A stretch of 64,000 bases of DNA, from assembly GCF_900111375.1 (NCBI RefSeq), contig NZ_FOHB01000001.1, positions 434,001-498,000 on the forward strand, written 5' to 3'. The notes beneath the pieces were generated by a model. That model made no database searches and was not told the origin of the DNA. It was given only the letters and a program-made list of their open reading frames with translations. Shown piece after piece: positions 8,924 through 17,718 of this stretch. The DNA comes from Pedococcus cremeus (lineage in GTDB: Bacteria > Actinomycetota > Actinomycetes > Actinomycetales > Dermatophilaceae). The position numbers and the translations under genes are program-made. Every line of letters starts with the position of its first letter. Position 1 is the stretch's first letter.

Positions 8924-9237
8924 CGCGGAATCACCTCAAAAGGGAAGGCCACCGAGGGCCGAAGGAAGAAGGCGTGGGGCTCACAGCAGCACCTACGACA
9001 CGGATAGCCGGGGGTGTGGCCACTCAACGCTCGGACTCCGCCAATCGCGAAGCCCGAAATCACACGACGGGGGTTGCCCGCTTCACCCACTGTGGCACAG
9101 AAGGGACAACCTGCACCACAGGTGTTATGCCAGTGTGACGCGTATCGCCAGTGGGAATGGCAGGATTGCCGTTATCCACAAGGCGGTGGCTCTCCCCCGG
9201 CCCCCGCCGCACGGCATACCCGGAAGGATCGTCCTCG
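8924..9237. other. Divergent intergenic region, malic enzyme / amino-acid ABC operon
   Basis: About 310 bases separate the two divergent genes and must carry both promoters. I see a repeated GCCAGTG (about 9129 and 9149), a ribosome binding site GGAAGGA at 9222-9228 for the transporter, and one copy of the CGGCATAC octamer at 9212-9219. No further gene is evident. Confidence 0.5.
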
Positions 9238-10143
9238 ATGACCTCACGCACCCGTCCCGCCGTCATGCTCCTGGCGGGTCTGGCCTCGGCAGGCCTCGCC
9301 CTGAGCGCCTGTGGCTCCGACTCGCTCTCCTCGGGCGGGTCGTCCACCTCCAAGGCGGCCCCGTCGGCCACCGCGAACGCCGACCTCGCCGCCAAGGTCC
9401 CCGCGAAGATCAAGTCGAAGGGCACGATCACCATCGGCGTCGACGCGTCCTACGCGCCGAACGAGTTCCTCGCCGCCGATGGCAAGACCGTCGAGGGCTT
9501 CGACGTCGACCTGTTCAACGCGGTCGCCCAGAAGTTCGGCCTGAAGACCCAGTGGGTGCCGGCCAACTTCGACTCGATCATCGTCGGCGTGCAGTCTGGC
9601 AAGTACGACGTCGGCGTCTCCAGCTTCACCATCAACGACAAGCGCAAGAAGCAGGTCAACATGGTGAGCTACTTCAACGCCGGCACCCAGTGGGCCGCTG
9701 CGAAGGGCAACCCGAAGAAGGTCGACCCCAACAAGCCGTGTGGCCTGAAGGTCGCGGTGCAGAAGGGCACCGTGCAGGAGGAGGAGGACCTGCCGGTCAA
9801 GGCCAAGAAGTGCCAGGCCGAGGGCAAGCCGATCACCGTGCTGCCGTTCACCGGTCAGGACCAGGCCACCGCGGCCGTCGCCACCGGCAAGGCCGACGCC
9901 ATGCTGGCCGACTCCCCCATCGTCGCCTACGCGGTGAAGCAGTCCGGCGGCAAGATCGAGGCCGTCGGTGACATCTACGACGCGGCCCCCTACGGCTACG
10001 TCATCCCCAAGGCCGAGACGGACTTCGCCAACGCGATCGTCGAGGCCCTCAAGCAGCTCGACCAGTCCGGCGACTACAAGAAGGCGCTGAGCAACTTCGG
10101 CGTCGAGGCCGGCGCGATCAGCAACTTCGCCGTCAACCCCTGA
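9238..10143 (+). CDS. Polar amino-acid ABC transporter, substrate-binding lipoprotein
   Basis: This 301-residue periplasmic-type binding protein of family SBP_bac_3 is exported and anchored by lipid. The signal peptide ends in the lipobox LSAC with the modified Cys at residue 25, followed by a Ser-rich linker. The mature domain begins IKSKGTITIGVDASYAPNEF, continues with EGFDVDLFNAVAQKFGL and FDSIIVGVQSGKYDVGVSSF, and has TGKADAMLADSPIVAYAV in the second lobe. The ATG at 9238 has GGAAGGA nine bases upstream; longer in-frame starts lack one. It heads a three-gene operon. Family members bind glutamate, glutamine, cystine or other polar amino acids; which one is not readable. Confidence 0.9.
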   Translation: MTSRTRPAVMLLAGLASAGLALSACGSDSLSSGGSSTSKAAPSATANADLAAKVPAKIKSKGTITIGVDASYAPNEFLAADGKTVEGFDVDLFNAVAQKFGLKTQWVPANFDSIIVGVQSGKYDVGVSSFTINDKRKKQVNMVSYFNAGTQWAAAKGNPKKVDPNKPCGLKVAVQKGTVQEEEDLPVKAKKCQAEGKPITVLPFTGQDQATAAVATGKADAMLADSPIVAYAVKQSGGKIEAVGDIYDAAPYGYVIPKAETDFANAIVEALKQLDQSGDYKKALSNFGVEAGAISNFAVNP

Positions 10144-11095
10144 TGAGCGAGCGCACAGCCGCGGAGCGCCCGGGACGGATCGACGCCGTCCCGGTGCGCC
10201 ACCCGCTGCGGTGGGTGGCGGTGGCGGTCATCGCCGTGCTGGTGGCGATGTTCCTCAACATGATCTTCACCAACGAGGCGTTCAACTGGTCGTTCGTCTT
10301 CGAGGCGATGCAGCAGACACCGGTGCTGCGCGGCCTCTGGATGGGCACGGTCCTGGTGACGGCCCTCGCGATGGTCGTCGGCATCAGCGGTGGCGTCATC
10401 CTCGCGGTGATGCGGCTCTCGCCGAACCCGGTGCTCTCCAGCGTCGCCTGGGTGTTCACCTGGTTCTTCCGCTCGGTGCCCCGCCTGGTGCTGCTGACCA
10501 CCATGGGTGCCCTGGGCATCCTGTTCCAGCAAGGGCTGTCCATCGGGGTCCCCTTCGGCAAGCAGATCATGAGCCTGCTCGGCGTCGACTCGAGCCTGAC
10601 GTTCCTCACCCTCGACGCCAACCAGATCTTCGCCGGCATCTGGGGCGGCGTGATCGGGCTGGGACTCTCCGAGGCGGCATACATGGCCGAGATCGCCCGC
10701 GCGGGCATCATGTCGGTCGACCGCGGGCAGGCCGAGGCCGCCGAGGCCATCGGCATGAGCCGCGGCCAGACCATGCGCCGCATCGTGCTCCCCCAGGCGA
10801 TGCGGGTCATCGTGCCCCCGACCGGCAACGAGACCATCGCGATGGTGAAGGACACCTCACTGCTCATCGGCCTCCCGCTGAGCAACGAGCTCTTCTACCA
10901 GCTGTCGTCGATCGGCTCGCGGACCTACCAGGTGTTCCCCGCGTTCGTCGCCGCCATCCTGTTCTACCTGGCCATCACCAGCATCTTCATGGTCGGGCAG
11001 TACTTCCTGGAGAAGCGGTTCGGCCGCGGCTTCGGTCAGCCGTCCGGCGCTGCTGACGGCCGGATCGCCCGACTCCTCGGAAGGAGCCAACAGCA

Positions 11096-11099
<4 letters not shown>
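10143..11099 (+). CDS. Amino-acid ABC transporter permease (HisM/GlnP-like)
   Basis: This 318-residue permease of the polar amino-acid uptake family starts at an ATG overlapping the previous stop (TGATG). It has a cytoplasmic N-terminus, a first membrane span near residues 20-40 and a [22 protein letters not shown] span. The EAA cytoplasmic loop reads [32 protein letters not shown], the coupling site for the ATPase. A relatively long periplasmic loop (residues about 125-165) is present. The protein probably works as a homodimer, since only one permease gene is present. Coordinates and domain order are unambiguous. Confidence 0.92.
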
Positions 11100-11971
<872 letters not shown>

Positions 11972-11984
11972 GCCGCGAGACAAG

Positions 11985-12024
11985 CGAAGCCGGCCCCGAG
12001 ACCGTGGTCTCGGGGCCGGCTTCG
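11985..12024. terminator. Terminator hairpin after the amino-acid ABC operon
   Basis: A perfect inverted repeat with 17-base arms (11985-12001, 12008-12024) and a six-base loop lies between this operon and the convergent cell-wall-binding gene. A CGGCATAC-family octamer (12034-12041, reverse orientation) follows it. Confidence 0.85.
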
Positions 12025-12059
12025 TGCTTCTCGGTATGCCGCGCGGCTGGGTCGGCGGG

Positions 12060-13052
12060 TCAGCAGACCTTGGTGCCGTAGTAGGTGACGGTCTTGCCAC
12101 CGAGGTAGACCGACAGCGTCGGGGCGAGGTCCTTCTTGACCTCCTGCGTCACCAGCGGCGTGCAGGTGCCCTTGGTCAGCAGGATCGGCGCGTCGTTGAT
12201 GTGGGCCGCCGGCGTCGCCGCGAGGGCGTCCGGGAAGCTCAGGCCCGAGGACATGAAGACCTTCTTGGAGGTTCCCCAGACGTCGTTGGCAACCCAGGCG
12301 GCGGTCTCGTAGCGGTCGCCCCCGCTGAACCGGAACGCCTTCTTGCCGGTCGCGGCGTTGATCGCCGTCTCGACCGAGGCGCTCACGGCACCGGTGCCGC
12401 CAAGGATGGCGACCTGCTGGGGCTTGAGGTTCTTCAGCGCCTGCGACGTCTCGGTGGGCAGCTTGCCCTTCGCGGTGAGGAGCAGCGCTCCCCCTTCGTG
12501 GGCTGCCGCAGCGCCTCCGCCGAGCGCGTCGGCGAAGTTCTCGCCCGAGGCGATGAAGACGGCAGGGATGCCGGGGTCGAAGCCGCTGGCGACCTCCGCT
12601 GCCGTGGCGTAGCGGTTGGAGCCGGAGATGCGGAACGTTCCGTCGGCCGGCGCGTACTTGGCGATGGCGTCCATGACCGGCTGCGAGATGGCACCCGTCC
12701 CACCGACGACGGCGATGGACTTCGGCTTCAGCCGCGTGAGCTCGTCAAGAACGACCTGCGGCACCTTGGTCTTCTGCACCAGCAGGATGGGTGCCCCGGA
12801 CGCCGCCGCGGCGGGGCCTGCGCCCAGCGCGTCGGCGAAGCTCTCACCAGACGCGATGAAGACGATGTCCATCGGCGCCTTGAAGCTCGCCTGGGAGACC
12901 TTGACAGCCGTCTCGTAGCGGTTGGCACCCGCGATCCGCGGGTTTCCGGTGCCGGACAGTGGGGTCGTGTCGGCGACTGCCGCGCCCACTCCTGCCCCCA
13001 GGAGGGCAATCGCCGTAGTGGCCGCTGCGGCGACTGCGCGCTTCTTGTACAT
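12060..13052 (-). CDS. Secreted cell wall-binding repeat 2 protein
   Basis: This 330-residue exported protein has a signal peptide (MYKKRAVAAAATTAIALLGA, cleavage near residue 27) and then three cell wall-binding repeat 2 units. Each unit has the pattern ANRYETA, FIASGESFADALGAGPAA, PILLVQ and a VVGGTGAIS turn. Such repeats (as in the modifier region of CwlB-like and Clostridium surface proteins) hold proteins on the cell wall by binding anionic polymers. No catalytic domain is attached, so the protein seems to be only repeats. I chose the ATG at 13052 because AAGGAA precedes it and the signal peptide starts there. A decayed paralogue lies immediately upstream on the same strand. Confidence 0.88.
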   Translation of the reverse strand: MYKKRAVAAAATTAIALLGAGVGAAVADTTPLSGTGNPRIAGANRYETAVKVSQASFKAPMDIVFIASGESFADALGAGPAAAASGAPILLVQKTKVPQVVLDELTRLKPKSIAVVGGTGAISQPVMDAIAKYAPADGTFRISGSNRYATAAEVASGFDPGIPAVFIASGENFADALGGGAAAAHEGGALLLTAKGKLPTETSQALKNLKPQQVAILGGTGAVSASVETAINAATGKKAFRFSGGDRYETAAWVANDVWGTSKKVFMSSGLSFPDALAATPAAHINDAPILLTKGTCTPLVTQEVKKDLAPTLSVYLGGKTVTYYGTKVC

Positions 13053-13195
13053 GCGTGTGGTTCCTTCTGCTTTGTGTCGATTCCCCCGCCCGAGCACAAG
13101 GTAGAGGGCTGACCGGCCGCCCGGGTCGGTTTTGCGTGCGGGCGCGCCGAACGGCCGACCCGACGAGGGCGACATCGCGGCTGTGGCGGCCAGAC

Positions 13196-13866
13196 TCAGC
13201 AGACGGTGGTGCCGCCGAAGGTGATGGTCGGGCCGCCGAGGTAGACCGTGAGCGCTGGCTTGAGGGCCGTCCGAGCCCGCGTGGTGGCCGGGGGCAGCGT
13301 GTCCTTCGCGGTGAGGAGCAGGGCGCCCTTCGTCCCCGCGGCGGCCGCTCCCCCGCCGAGCGCGTCGGCGAAGCTCTCACCCGAGGCGAGGTAGACGGTG
13401 CCGACGTCGCCGGTCTGCCAGCCCTGGGCGAGTGACTCGGCCGTCTCGTAGCGGTTGCTGCCGTAGGCGCGGTAGGTCTGCCACTTCTGGGCGTAGGTCG
13501 CCAGGGTGTTGAACGTCGTCGAGGAGATCGCGCCGTCACCGCCCACCACGACGATGGTGCTGGGCTTCAGCCTCTCCAGCTCGGTCTTGACGACGGCGGG
13601 CACCGCGTCGCGCTAGACGAGGAGGATGGGTGCGCCATCCCGGGCAGCCGCCGGACCGGCGGCGAGTGCGTCGGGGAAGCTCTCACCGGAGGCGACGTAG
13701 ACGACGTCCTGCGGGGTGCTGAACGACTTCTGGGAGACCTTGCGGCGGTCTCGTAGCGGTTGGCAGCGGCACTGCGCGTAGTGCCAGTGCCGGAGAGCGG
13801 TGTCGTGCCGGGTGAGGCAACGATGGCTCGGGACGCACCGGCATACGGGATGAGCGTGAACGGGCT
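13196..13866 (-). pseudogene. Decayed cell wall-binding repeat 2 gene
   Basis: The frame reads as a paralogue of the intact neighbour (TPLSGTGTTRSAAANRYETA against TPLSGTGNPRIAGANRYETA) but is broken twice. One base is missing at about 13742-13748, between the RYETA motif and the following KVSQKSF stretch. A TAG at 13613-13615 stands where the paralogue has the Gln codon CAG (ILLVQ). The 5' end has no signal peptide or start codon; it runs directly into the 3' end of the LAGTG protein gene at 13866. The distal 135 codons (13196-13603) are intact and end in the same VC as the paralogue. This is a tandem duplicate that has been inactivated, not a sequencing artefact of a single kind. Confidence 0.85.
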
Positions 13867-15788
13867 CAGCGGCGGCGGCCAGACGTCCTGCTTCGGGACG
13901 CCCGCATGGCTACAGCACCGAGGGCGATCAGGGCACCACCAAGCGCCGCCCACATCGCCAGAGGCCCGCCGGTGCCTGCCAGGGGAGGCAGGTTTCCCTC
14001 TACCGGGCCTGCGGCCGGCTCCGGCGCGGCGGGTTGAGTTGTCTCCGCTCGAGGCTGCTCGGTCGCGCCGCCCGTCGCCCCCGATCGGCACTCCGTCGGT
14101 ACGGCCTGCTCGAAGATCACCGTCCGCTGCTCCTCCAGTTCCGTGACCCTGAGGCGGCCACCACGAAGATCGGCCACCGGCAACACCACGTGCCCGACGT
14201 GGCCGACGCTGATGTCGACCTCGGCGTGAAAGGCGCGGCTGACTCGGGGGTACTCGGTGCTCGACACTTCGAAGGAGTTGGCGCGGGGCGGGAGCGTGGT
14301 GTGGCCGTTGTCGACGGTCACTACGACGGTTCCGGTCACGCAGTTGAGCTGGCCGAGGCTGACCTTCGCCTTGGACGGCAGAGTTCCGCACACCGGGCCC
14401 TTGGGTGACGTCGTCAGGACCGCTTCGGGGTAGTTGCTCTCCGGCGCGGAGGTCACCATCACCGTCGTGACGGTGTTGTCCCGGATCGCCACCTCCACCG
14501 TCCGCACCGTATGTGCGGGAACGACCACCTGTGGCGGTTCCGCAGCGACCCAGTGGTCGATGAAGAGGTACGTGACCCAGAGGAAGAACGCTTCGGCGGA
14601 GCTCGAGCGACTGTTGTCCAGGGTCACGGGCACCGTGAGACTGCCACAGTCGAAGTCGCCGACGGACGCGCGGAGGTCGCTGGCATAGGTCCCGCAAACC
14701 CCGTCCCGGCCACCCACCGTGGCCCGGCGTGGTCCAGCCTCGACCGTGACCATGTTGCGGGCGTTCTGGGTCAGCGACACGGTCAGCGCAGCCTCGCCGT
14801 GAGCAGCGACCGTCGTCTTCTCGGTGTGGGTCACGACCTGCCCGTGGACCACCGTGGTCGTGAACTCGGTGGCCTCGCTCCTGCGCGTGTTGTCGAGCGT
14901 GACGGTCGTCGTCAGAGATGTGCAGTCGAAGGGCGCGACCGTCGCCTGGATGAACTCACCGCATATGACTTCCGTGCTGAGAATCGTCTCCTGCGAGAAG
15001 CCACTGCGGACCTGCAGCACGTTCTTGGCGTCCTGCGTGAGAGGCACCTCGACGGTGCGGCTCTGCCCAGCCGCCACTGTGACGTCCGGGAGATACCGCG
15101 ATGGCGTGTCGACGAGAGGGCTGTAGCTGGAGACGTCCATCAAGAAAATCGCCCTCGCGGTCGAACCACTGTTGTCCAGCAGGACACTCGCCGTCAGCGC
15201 ACTGCAGCTGCTGGAGACCAGGGAGGCCGTGGGTTGGACGGGATCGGTGGTTGTCGTCGTGGCTGCAGGCGACAGGCCGTCAGCCGGTGCAGCCGTAGCA
15301 GCCGTGGGGCTCGTGGGATCGGCGTTCGCGGCCGGTGCCTCCGTCGCGGCGCGAGCCCCCTCATGGGTGGCCGAGGGGCCAGGGATCTGGGTCGCCGACG
15401 TCCCTGGCGGGTCGACGGTGGACTGGGCACCATCCGCCCATGCAGCGTCTGAACTGGCCGAGGACGTGGAGTCGGACGAGCTTGAGTCCGATGACGGTGG
15501 CGTCGCGGTCGCTGCTGTGGAAGGTGACGCCGTGGTCGTCACCGAGGATGGTGACGCCGTGGTCGTCACCGAGGACGGTGATGCTGTGGACCTGGCCGAC
15601 GGGGACGCAGTGGGGAAAGGTGCCGCCGCCGGGGTCGAGCGACCGGACCACCGTCCACTTGATGCCATGGTGCGCGAGGCGGCGGACTGCGGGCCGTCGT
15701 CTGCCATCGCCGCCAGCCCGCCCAGACCCACCACCAGAGCACCTGCCGCCGCGAGCACCGCGAGTGAATGGATCGCCTTGGTCGCCAT
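13866..15788 (-). CDS. LAGTG-anchored surface protein with repeated Cys modules
   Basis: This 640-residue surface protein starts at an ATG with AGGAGG eight bases upstream. A signal peptide (MATKAIHSLAVLAAAGALVV) is followed by about 150 residues rich in Ser, Thr, Ala and Pro, including repeats of ASPSSVTTT. Then come four related modules of about 100-120 residues, each opening with a Cys and a VTLDNS-type strand (CTSLTTTVTLDNT, CGSLTVPVTLDNS, CVTGTVVVTVDNG) and closing with another Cys. The C-terminus is a sorting signal: LPPLAGTGG, a hydrophobic span and a basic tail. LAxTG is recognised by class E sortases in high-GC actinobacteria. No sortase gene is in the window. Function beyond display on the wall is unknown. 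Confidence 0.8.
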   Translation of the reverse strand: MATKAIHSLAVLAAAGALVVGLGGLAAMADDGPQSAASRTMASSGRWSGRSTPAAAPFPTASPSARSTASPSSVTTTASPSSVTTTASPSTAATATPPSSDSSSSDSTSSASSDAAWADGAQSTVDPPGTSATQIPGPSATHEGARAATEAPAANADPTSPTAATAAPADGLSPAATTTTTDPVQPTASLVSSSCSALTASVLLDNSGSTARAIFLMDVSSYSPLVDTPSRYLPDVTVAAGQSRTVEVPLTQDAKNVLQVRSGFSQETILSTEVICGEFIQATVAPFDCTSLTTTVTLDNTRRSEATEFTTTVVHGQVVTHTEKTTVAAHGEAALTVSLTQNARNMVTVEAGPRRATVGGRDGVCGTYASDLRASVGDFDCGSLTVPVTLDNSRSSSAEAFFLWVTYLFIDHWVAAEPPQVVVPAHTVRTVEVAIRDNTVTTVMVTSAPESNYPEAVLTTSPKGPVCGTLPSKAKVSLGQLNCVTGTVVVTVDNGHTTLPPRANSFEVSSTEYPRVSRAFHAEVDISVGHVGHVVLPVADLRGGRLRVTELEEQRTVIFEQAVPTECRSGATGGATEQPRAETTQPAAPEPAAGPVEGNLPPLAGTGGPLAMWAALGGALIALGAVAMRASRSRTSGRRR

Positions 15789-15910
15789 GGCCACCACCTC
15801 CTGGTGCGGCCGCCGCAACTGAGGGCTGACCGCAACTTTCCAAATCCCGACGCTTCCGCGGGCAAGAAGCGCCTTCCAGAGGCAAAGGACCTCAACCAGT
15901 TACTCAACTG

Positions 15911-15928
15911 CACGGCACTGGTGCCGTG
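15911..15928. promoter_or_regulatory. 18-bp palindrome in divergent promoter region
   Basis: CACGGCAC and GTGCCGTG are perfect 8-base arms around a two-base centre. The site lies between the LAGTG gene (minus) and sodX (plus). It resembles a dimeric repressor operator more than a terminator because both flanking genes are transcribed away from it. The nickel regulator Nur binds a different, TTGCAA-based site as I recall, so the regulator is unknown. Confidence 0.45.
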
Positions 15929-16014
15929 ACACGGGAGGAAGCGGCCGCGGCATACCGGGTGCATGATGGGCACCGAGCCGGCGACGCGAGCCGGAGGAAA
16001 GGGCTGGGGAGCCG

Positions 16015-16425
16015 ATGATCGGTCTGGGTCTGGCGAAGGTGAACGGGCGCTCGATGGAGCCCACCCTCCACACCGGCGACCGCCTGCTCGTGCTGCGTGG
16101 CGCGCGGCCGAAGCTGGGGCGCATGGCCATCGTCAAGCTCCCACCCGACGACCAGGGCATGCCGCGGCCGCTCGCCGTCAAGCGCGTCACCATGGTGGAC
16201 CCGGCAGACCCGTCCCGGTACTGGGTCGAGGCCGACAACCAGGGCGCCCAGGGAGTGGTGGACTCGTGGACGCTCGGGACGTCCCTGCCGCGCGACGACA
16301 TCAAGGGCCGCGTGCTGTTCCGGCTCCCCCAGCGCCTGCCGCTCGTCGCGCTCCTGCTCGGCACCTTCCTCGGGCCACTCCGCCAGCGGCTCCCGCTGGC
16401 CTCGCTGGTCCGGGGGCGCCGCTGA
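16015..16425 (+). CDS. sodX: Nickel-type superoxide dismutase maturation protease
   Basis: This 136-residue S26-family (signal peptidase-like) protease has the nucleophile Ser in VNGRSMEPTLHTGDRLLV (near residue 13) and the general-base Lys in PLAVKRVTMV. It is much shorter than a housekeeping signal peptidase and has no clear N-terminal membrane anchor, which fits SodX, the protease that trims the SodN propeptide so that the nickel hook forms. The gene sits 82 bases upstream of sodN on the same strand. That adjacency makes the assignment strong; in Streptomyces the two are also neighbours. Confidence 0.88.
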   Translation: MIGLGLAKVNGRSMEPTLHTGDRLLVLRGARPKLGRMAIVKLPPDDQGMPRPLAVKRVTMVDPADPSRYWVEADNQGAQGVVDSWTLGTSLPRDDIKGRVLFRLPQRLPLVALLLGTFLGPLRQRLPLASLVRGRR

Positions 16426-16507
16426 TCCGGGGGCCCCGTGCGGGCCGAACCGGGCGGGGGTAGGTTGGCGGGTGCACGTGATCGTCCGACTTGCAGAAGG
16501 GATTCGC

Positions 16508-16906
16508 ATGCTTTCCCGTTTCTTCACCGCCCTTGAGGTCAGCGCCCACTGCGACCTTCCCTGTGGCGTCTACGACCCCGCTCAGGCCCGCATCGAGGCC
16601 GAGTCCATCGCCAAGATCTGCGAGAAGGTCGCGGACAACAACGACCCGGACTTCCGCGTCCGTGCGGCGATCATCAAGGAGCAGCGCTCCGAGCTCGTCA
16701 AGCACCACCTGTGGGTGCTGTGGACCGACTACTTCAAGGCCCCGCACTTCGAGAAGTACCCCGAGCTGCACACCCTCTTCAACGAGGCCACCAAGCTCGC
16801 CGGCGCCTCCGGCACCAAGGGCTCGTTCGACTCCGCCCAGGCTCAGGAGCTCCTCGGCAAGATCGACGAGATCGACCGCATCTTCAAGGAGACCAAGGCC
16901 GCCTGA
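16508..16906 (+). CDS. sodN: Nickel superoxide dismutase
   Basis: This 132-residue protein is a Ni-SOD, which converts superoxide to oxygen and hydrogen peroxide in the cytoplasm as a hexamer. The hallmark nickel hook HCDLPCGVYDPAQARIEAES starts at residue 14. After removal of the 13-residue propeptide (MLSRFFTALEVSA), His1, Cys2 and Cys6 of the mature chain bind nickel. The rest is the helical bundle, with the mature length of about 119 residues normal for the family. ATG at 16508 follows an AGAAGGGA site. The upstream sodX supplies the protease; a strong terminator follows. Nickel-dependent regulation by Nur is usual in relatives, but I see no clear site. Confidence 0.97.
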   Translation: MLSRFFTALEVSAHCDLPCGVYDPAQARIEAESIAKICEKVADNNDPDFRVRAAIIKEQRSELVKHHLWVLWTDYFKAPHFEKYPELHTLFNEATKLAGASGTKGSFDSAQAQELLGKIDEIDRIFKETKAA

Positions 16907-16922
16907 GCCTGACCTCTTCGCG

Positions 16923-16955
16923 AAAGTGCCCGTCCCCTTATGGGACGGGCACTTT
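16923..16955 (+). terminator. Terminator hairpin after sodN
   Basis: Perfect 14-base arms (16923-16936 and 16942-16955) with loop CTTAT lie 16 bases after the sodN stop. Confidence 0.88.
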
Positions 16956-17200
16956 GCTGTACGGGCCGATTGACGCTGCTGCCAGCAAGCTCTCCGCAGC
17001 CGATAACAGATGACAGAGCCCCTCCGCGGCGGCTTGTTGAAGGTGGTGAATATTTACCTCGCTCCGCCCGAGGAACGGTGCAAATATCACCGTATCTGGA
17101 CTCAAGTCGGGGCTTCTCCGTAGCCGCGGCAGAAGCACTGATCCCTAGTTTTCTCTCGCCCGGGGAGGCAAAGGCGCCACCCCACACAGAGGGGAATCTG

Positions 17201-17653
17201 ATGAACAAGAAGCTGAGTGCTGCACTGGCCGCTTTCGCCGCGATGGGAACGATGGCCCTGGCCGCCCCCGCCTACGCTTCGGACCCGCCGCCCGTGCAGC
17301 GTCTCAACCCCGACCACATGCGCGTGGCCGGTTCCAACTACATGATCGCCGTCATTTACCAGCACGCGGACTGGGGCGGCGCACGCATCGAGTGGTACGG
17401 CGGCGCTCCCTGCACGTCGAGCTACGACAACGTCGACTACTCGGAGAGGGCTCTCGACGAGGAGAACTTCGACAACCGCACGAGCTCCCTGCGCGACCTC
17501 AACAGCTGCGACACGGCGCTGTTCCAGTTCGCTGACTTCCAGGGCGACCGCAGCGGCGGTGCGGACGGGTGGTTCAACGCCGGAAACGACTCGAGCAACA
17601 AGTACAACCTCGACGTCTGGAACGACCGAGCCAGCTCCATCAAGTGGAGCTGA
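17201..17653 (+). CDS. Secreted beta/gamma-crystallin-like (inhibitor I36-like) protein
   Basis: This 150-residue exported protein has a signal peptide (MNKKLSAALAAFAAMGTMAL, predicted cleavage after AYA at 26). The mature part has a repeated pattern typical of beta/gamma-crystallin folds and of peptidase inhibitor family I36: VIYQHADWGGARIEWYGG, NFDNRTSSLRDL, ALFQFADFQGDRSGGADGWF and NDRASSIKWS at the C-terminus. Two Cys (CTSS and SCDT) could form one disulfide. The start is ATG at 17201 with GAGGGGA upstream. It is monocistronic with its own hairpin terminator. Whether it inhibits a protease, binds calcium or has another extracellular role is not known. Confidence 0.72.
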   Translation: MNKKLSAALAAFAAMGTMALAAPAYASDPPPVQRLNPDHMRVAGSNYMIAVIYQHADWGGARIEWYGGAPCTSSYDNVDYSERALDEENFDNRTSSLRDLNSCDTALFQFADFQGDRSGGADGWFNAGNDSSNKYNLDVWNDRASSIKWS

Positions 17654-17665
17654 CCTAGCACCCCC

Positions 17666-17699
17666 GGGGTGGTGAGCCCGCACACGGGCTCACCACCCC
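17666..17699 (+). terminator. Terminator hairpin after the crystallin-like gene
   Basis: Perfect 15-base arms (17666-17680, 17685-17699) flank a four-base loop, 12 bases after the stop codon. Confidence 0.85.
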
Positions 17700-17718
17700 T
17701 CCAGACAGGAGGATGTCC

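Noticed and set aside
12060-15788. A phage or toxin delivery locus suggested by several secreted repeat proteins
   Set aside because: The proteins have only wall-binding repeats, a sorting signal and signal peptides; no toxin, immunity or secretion gene is present.
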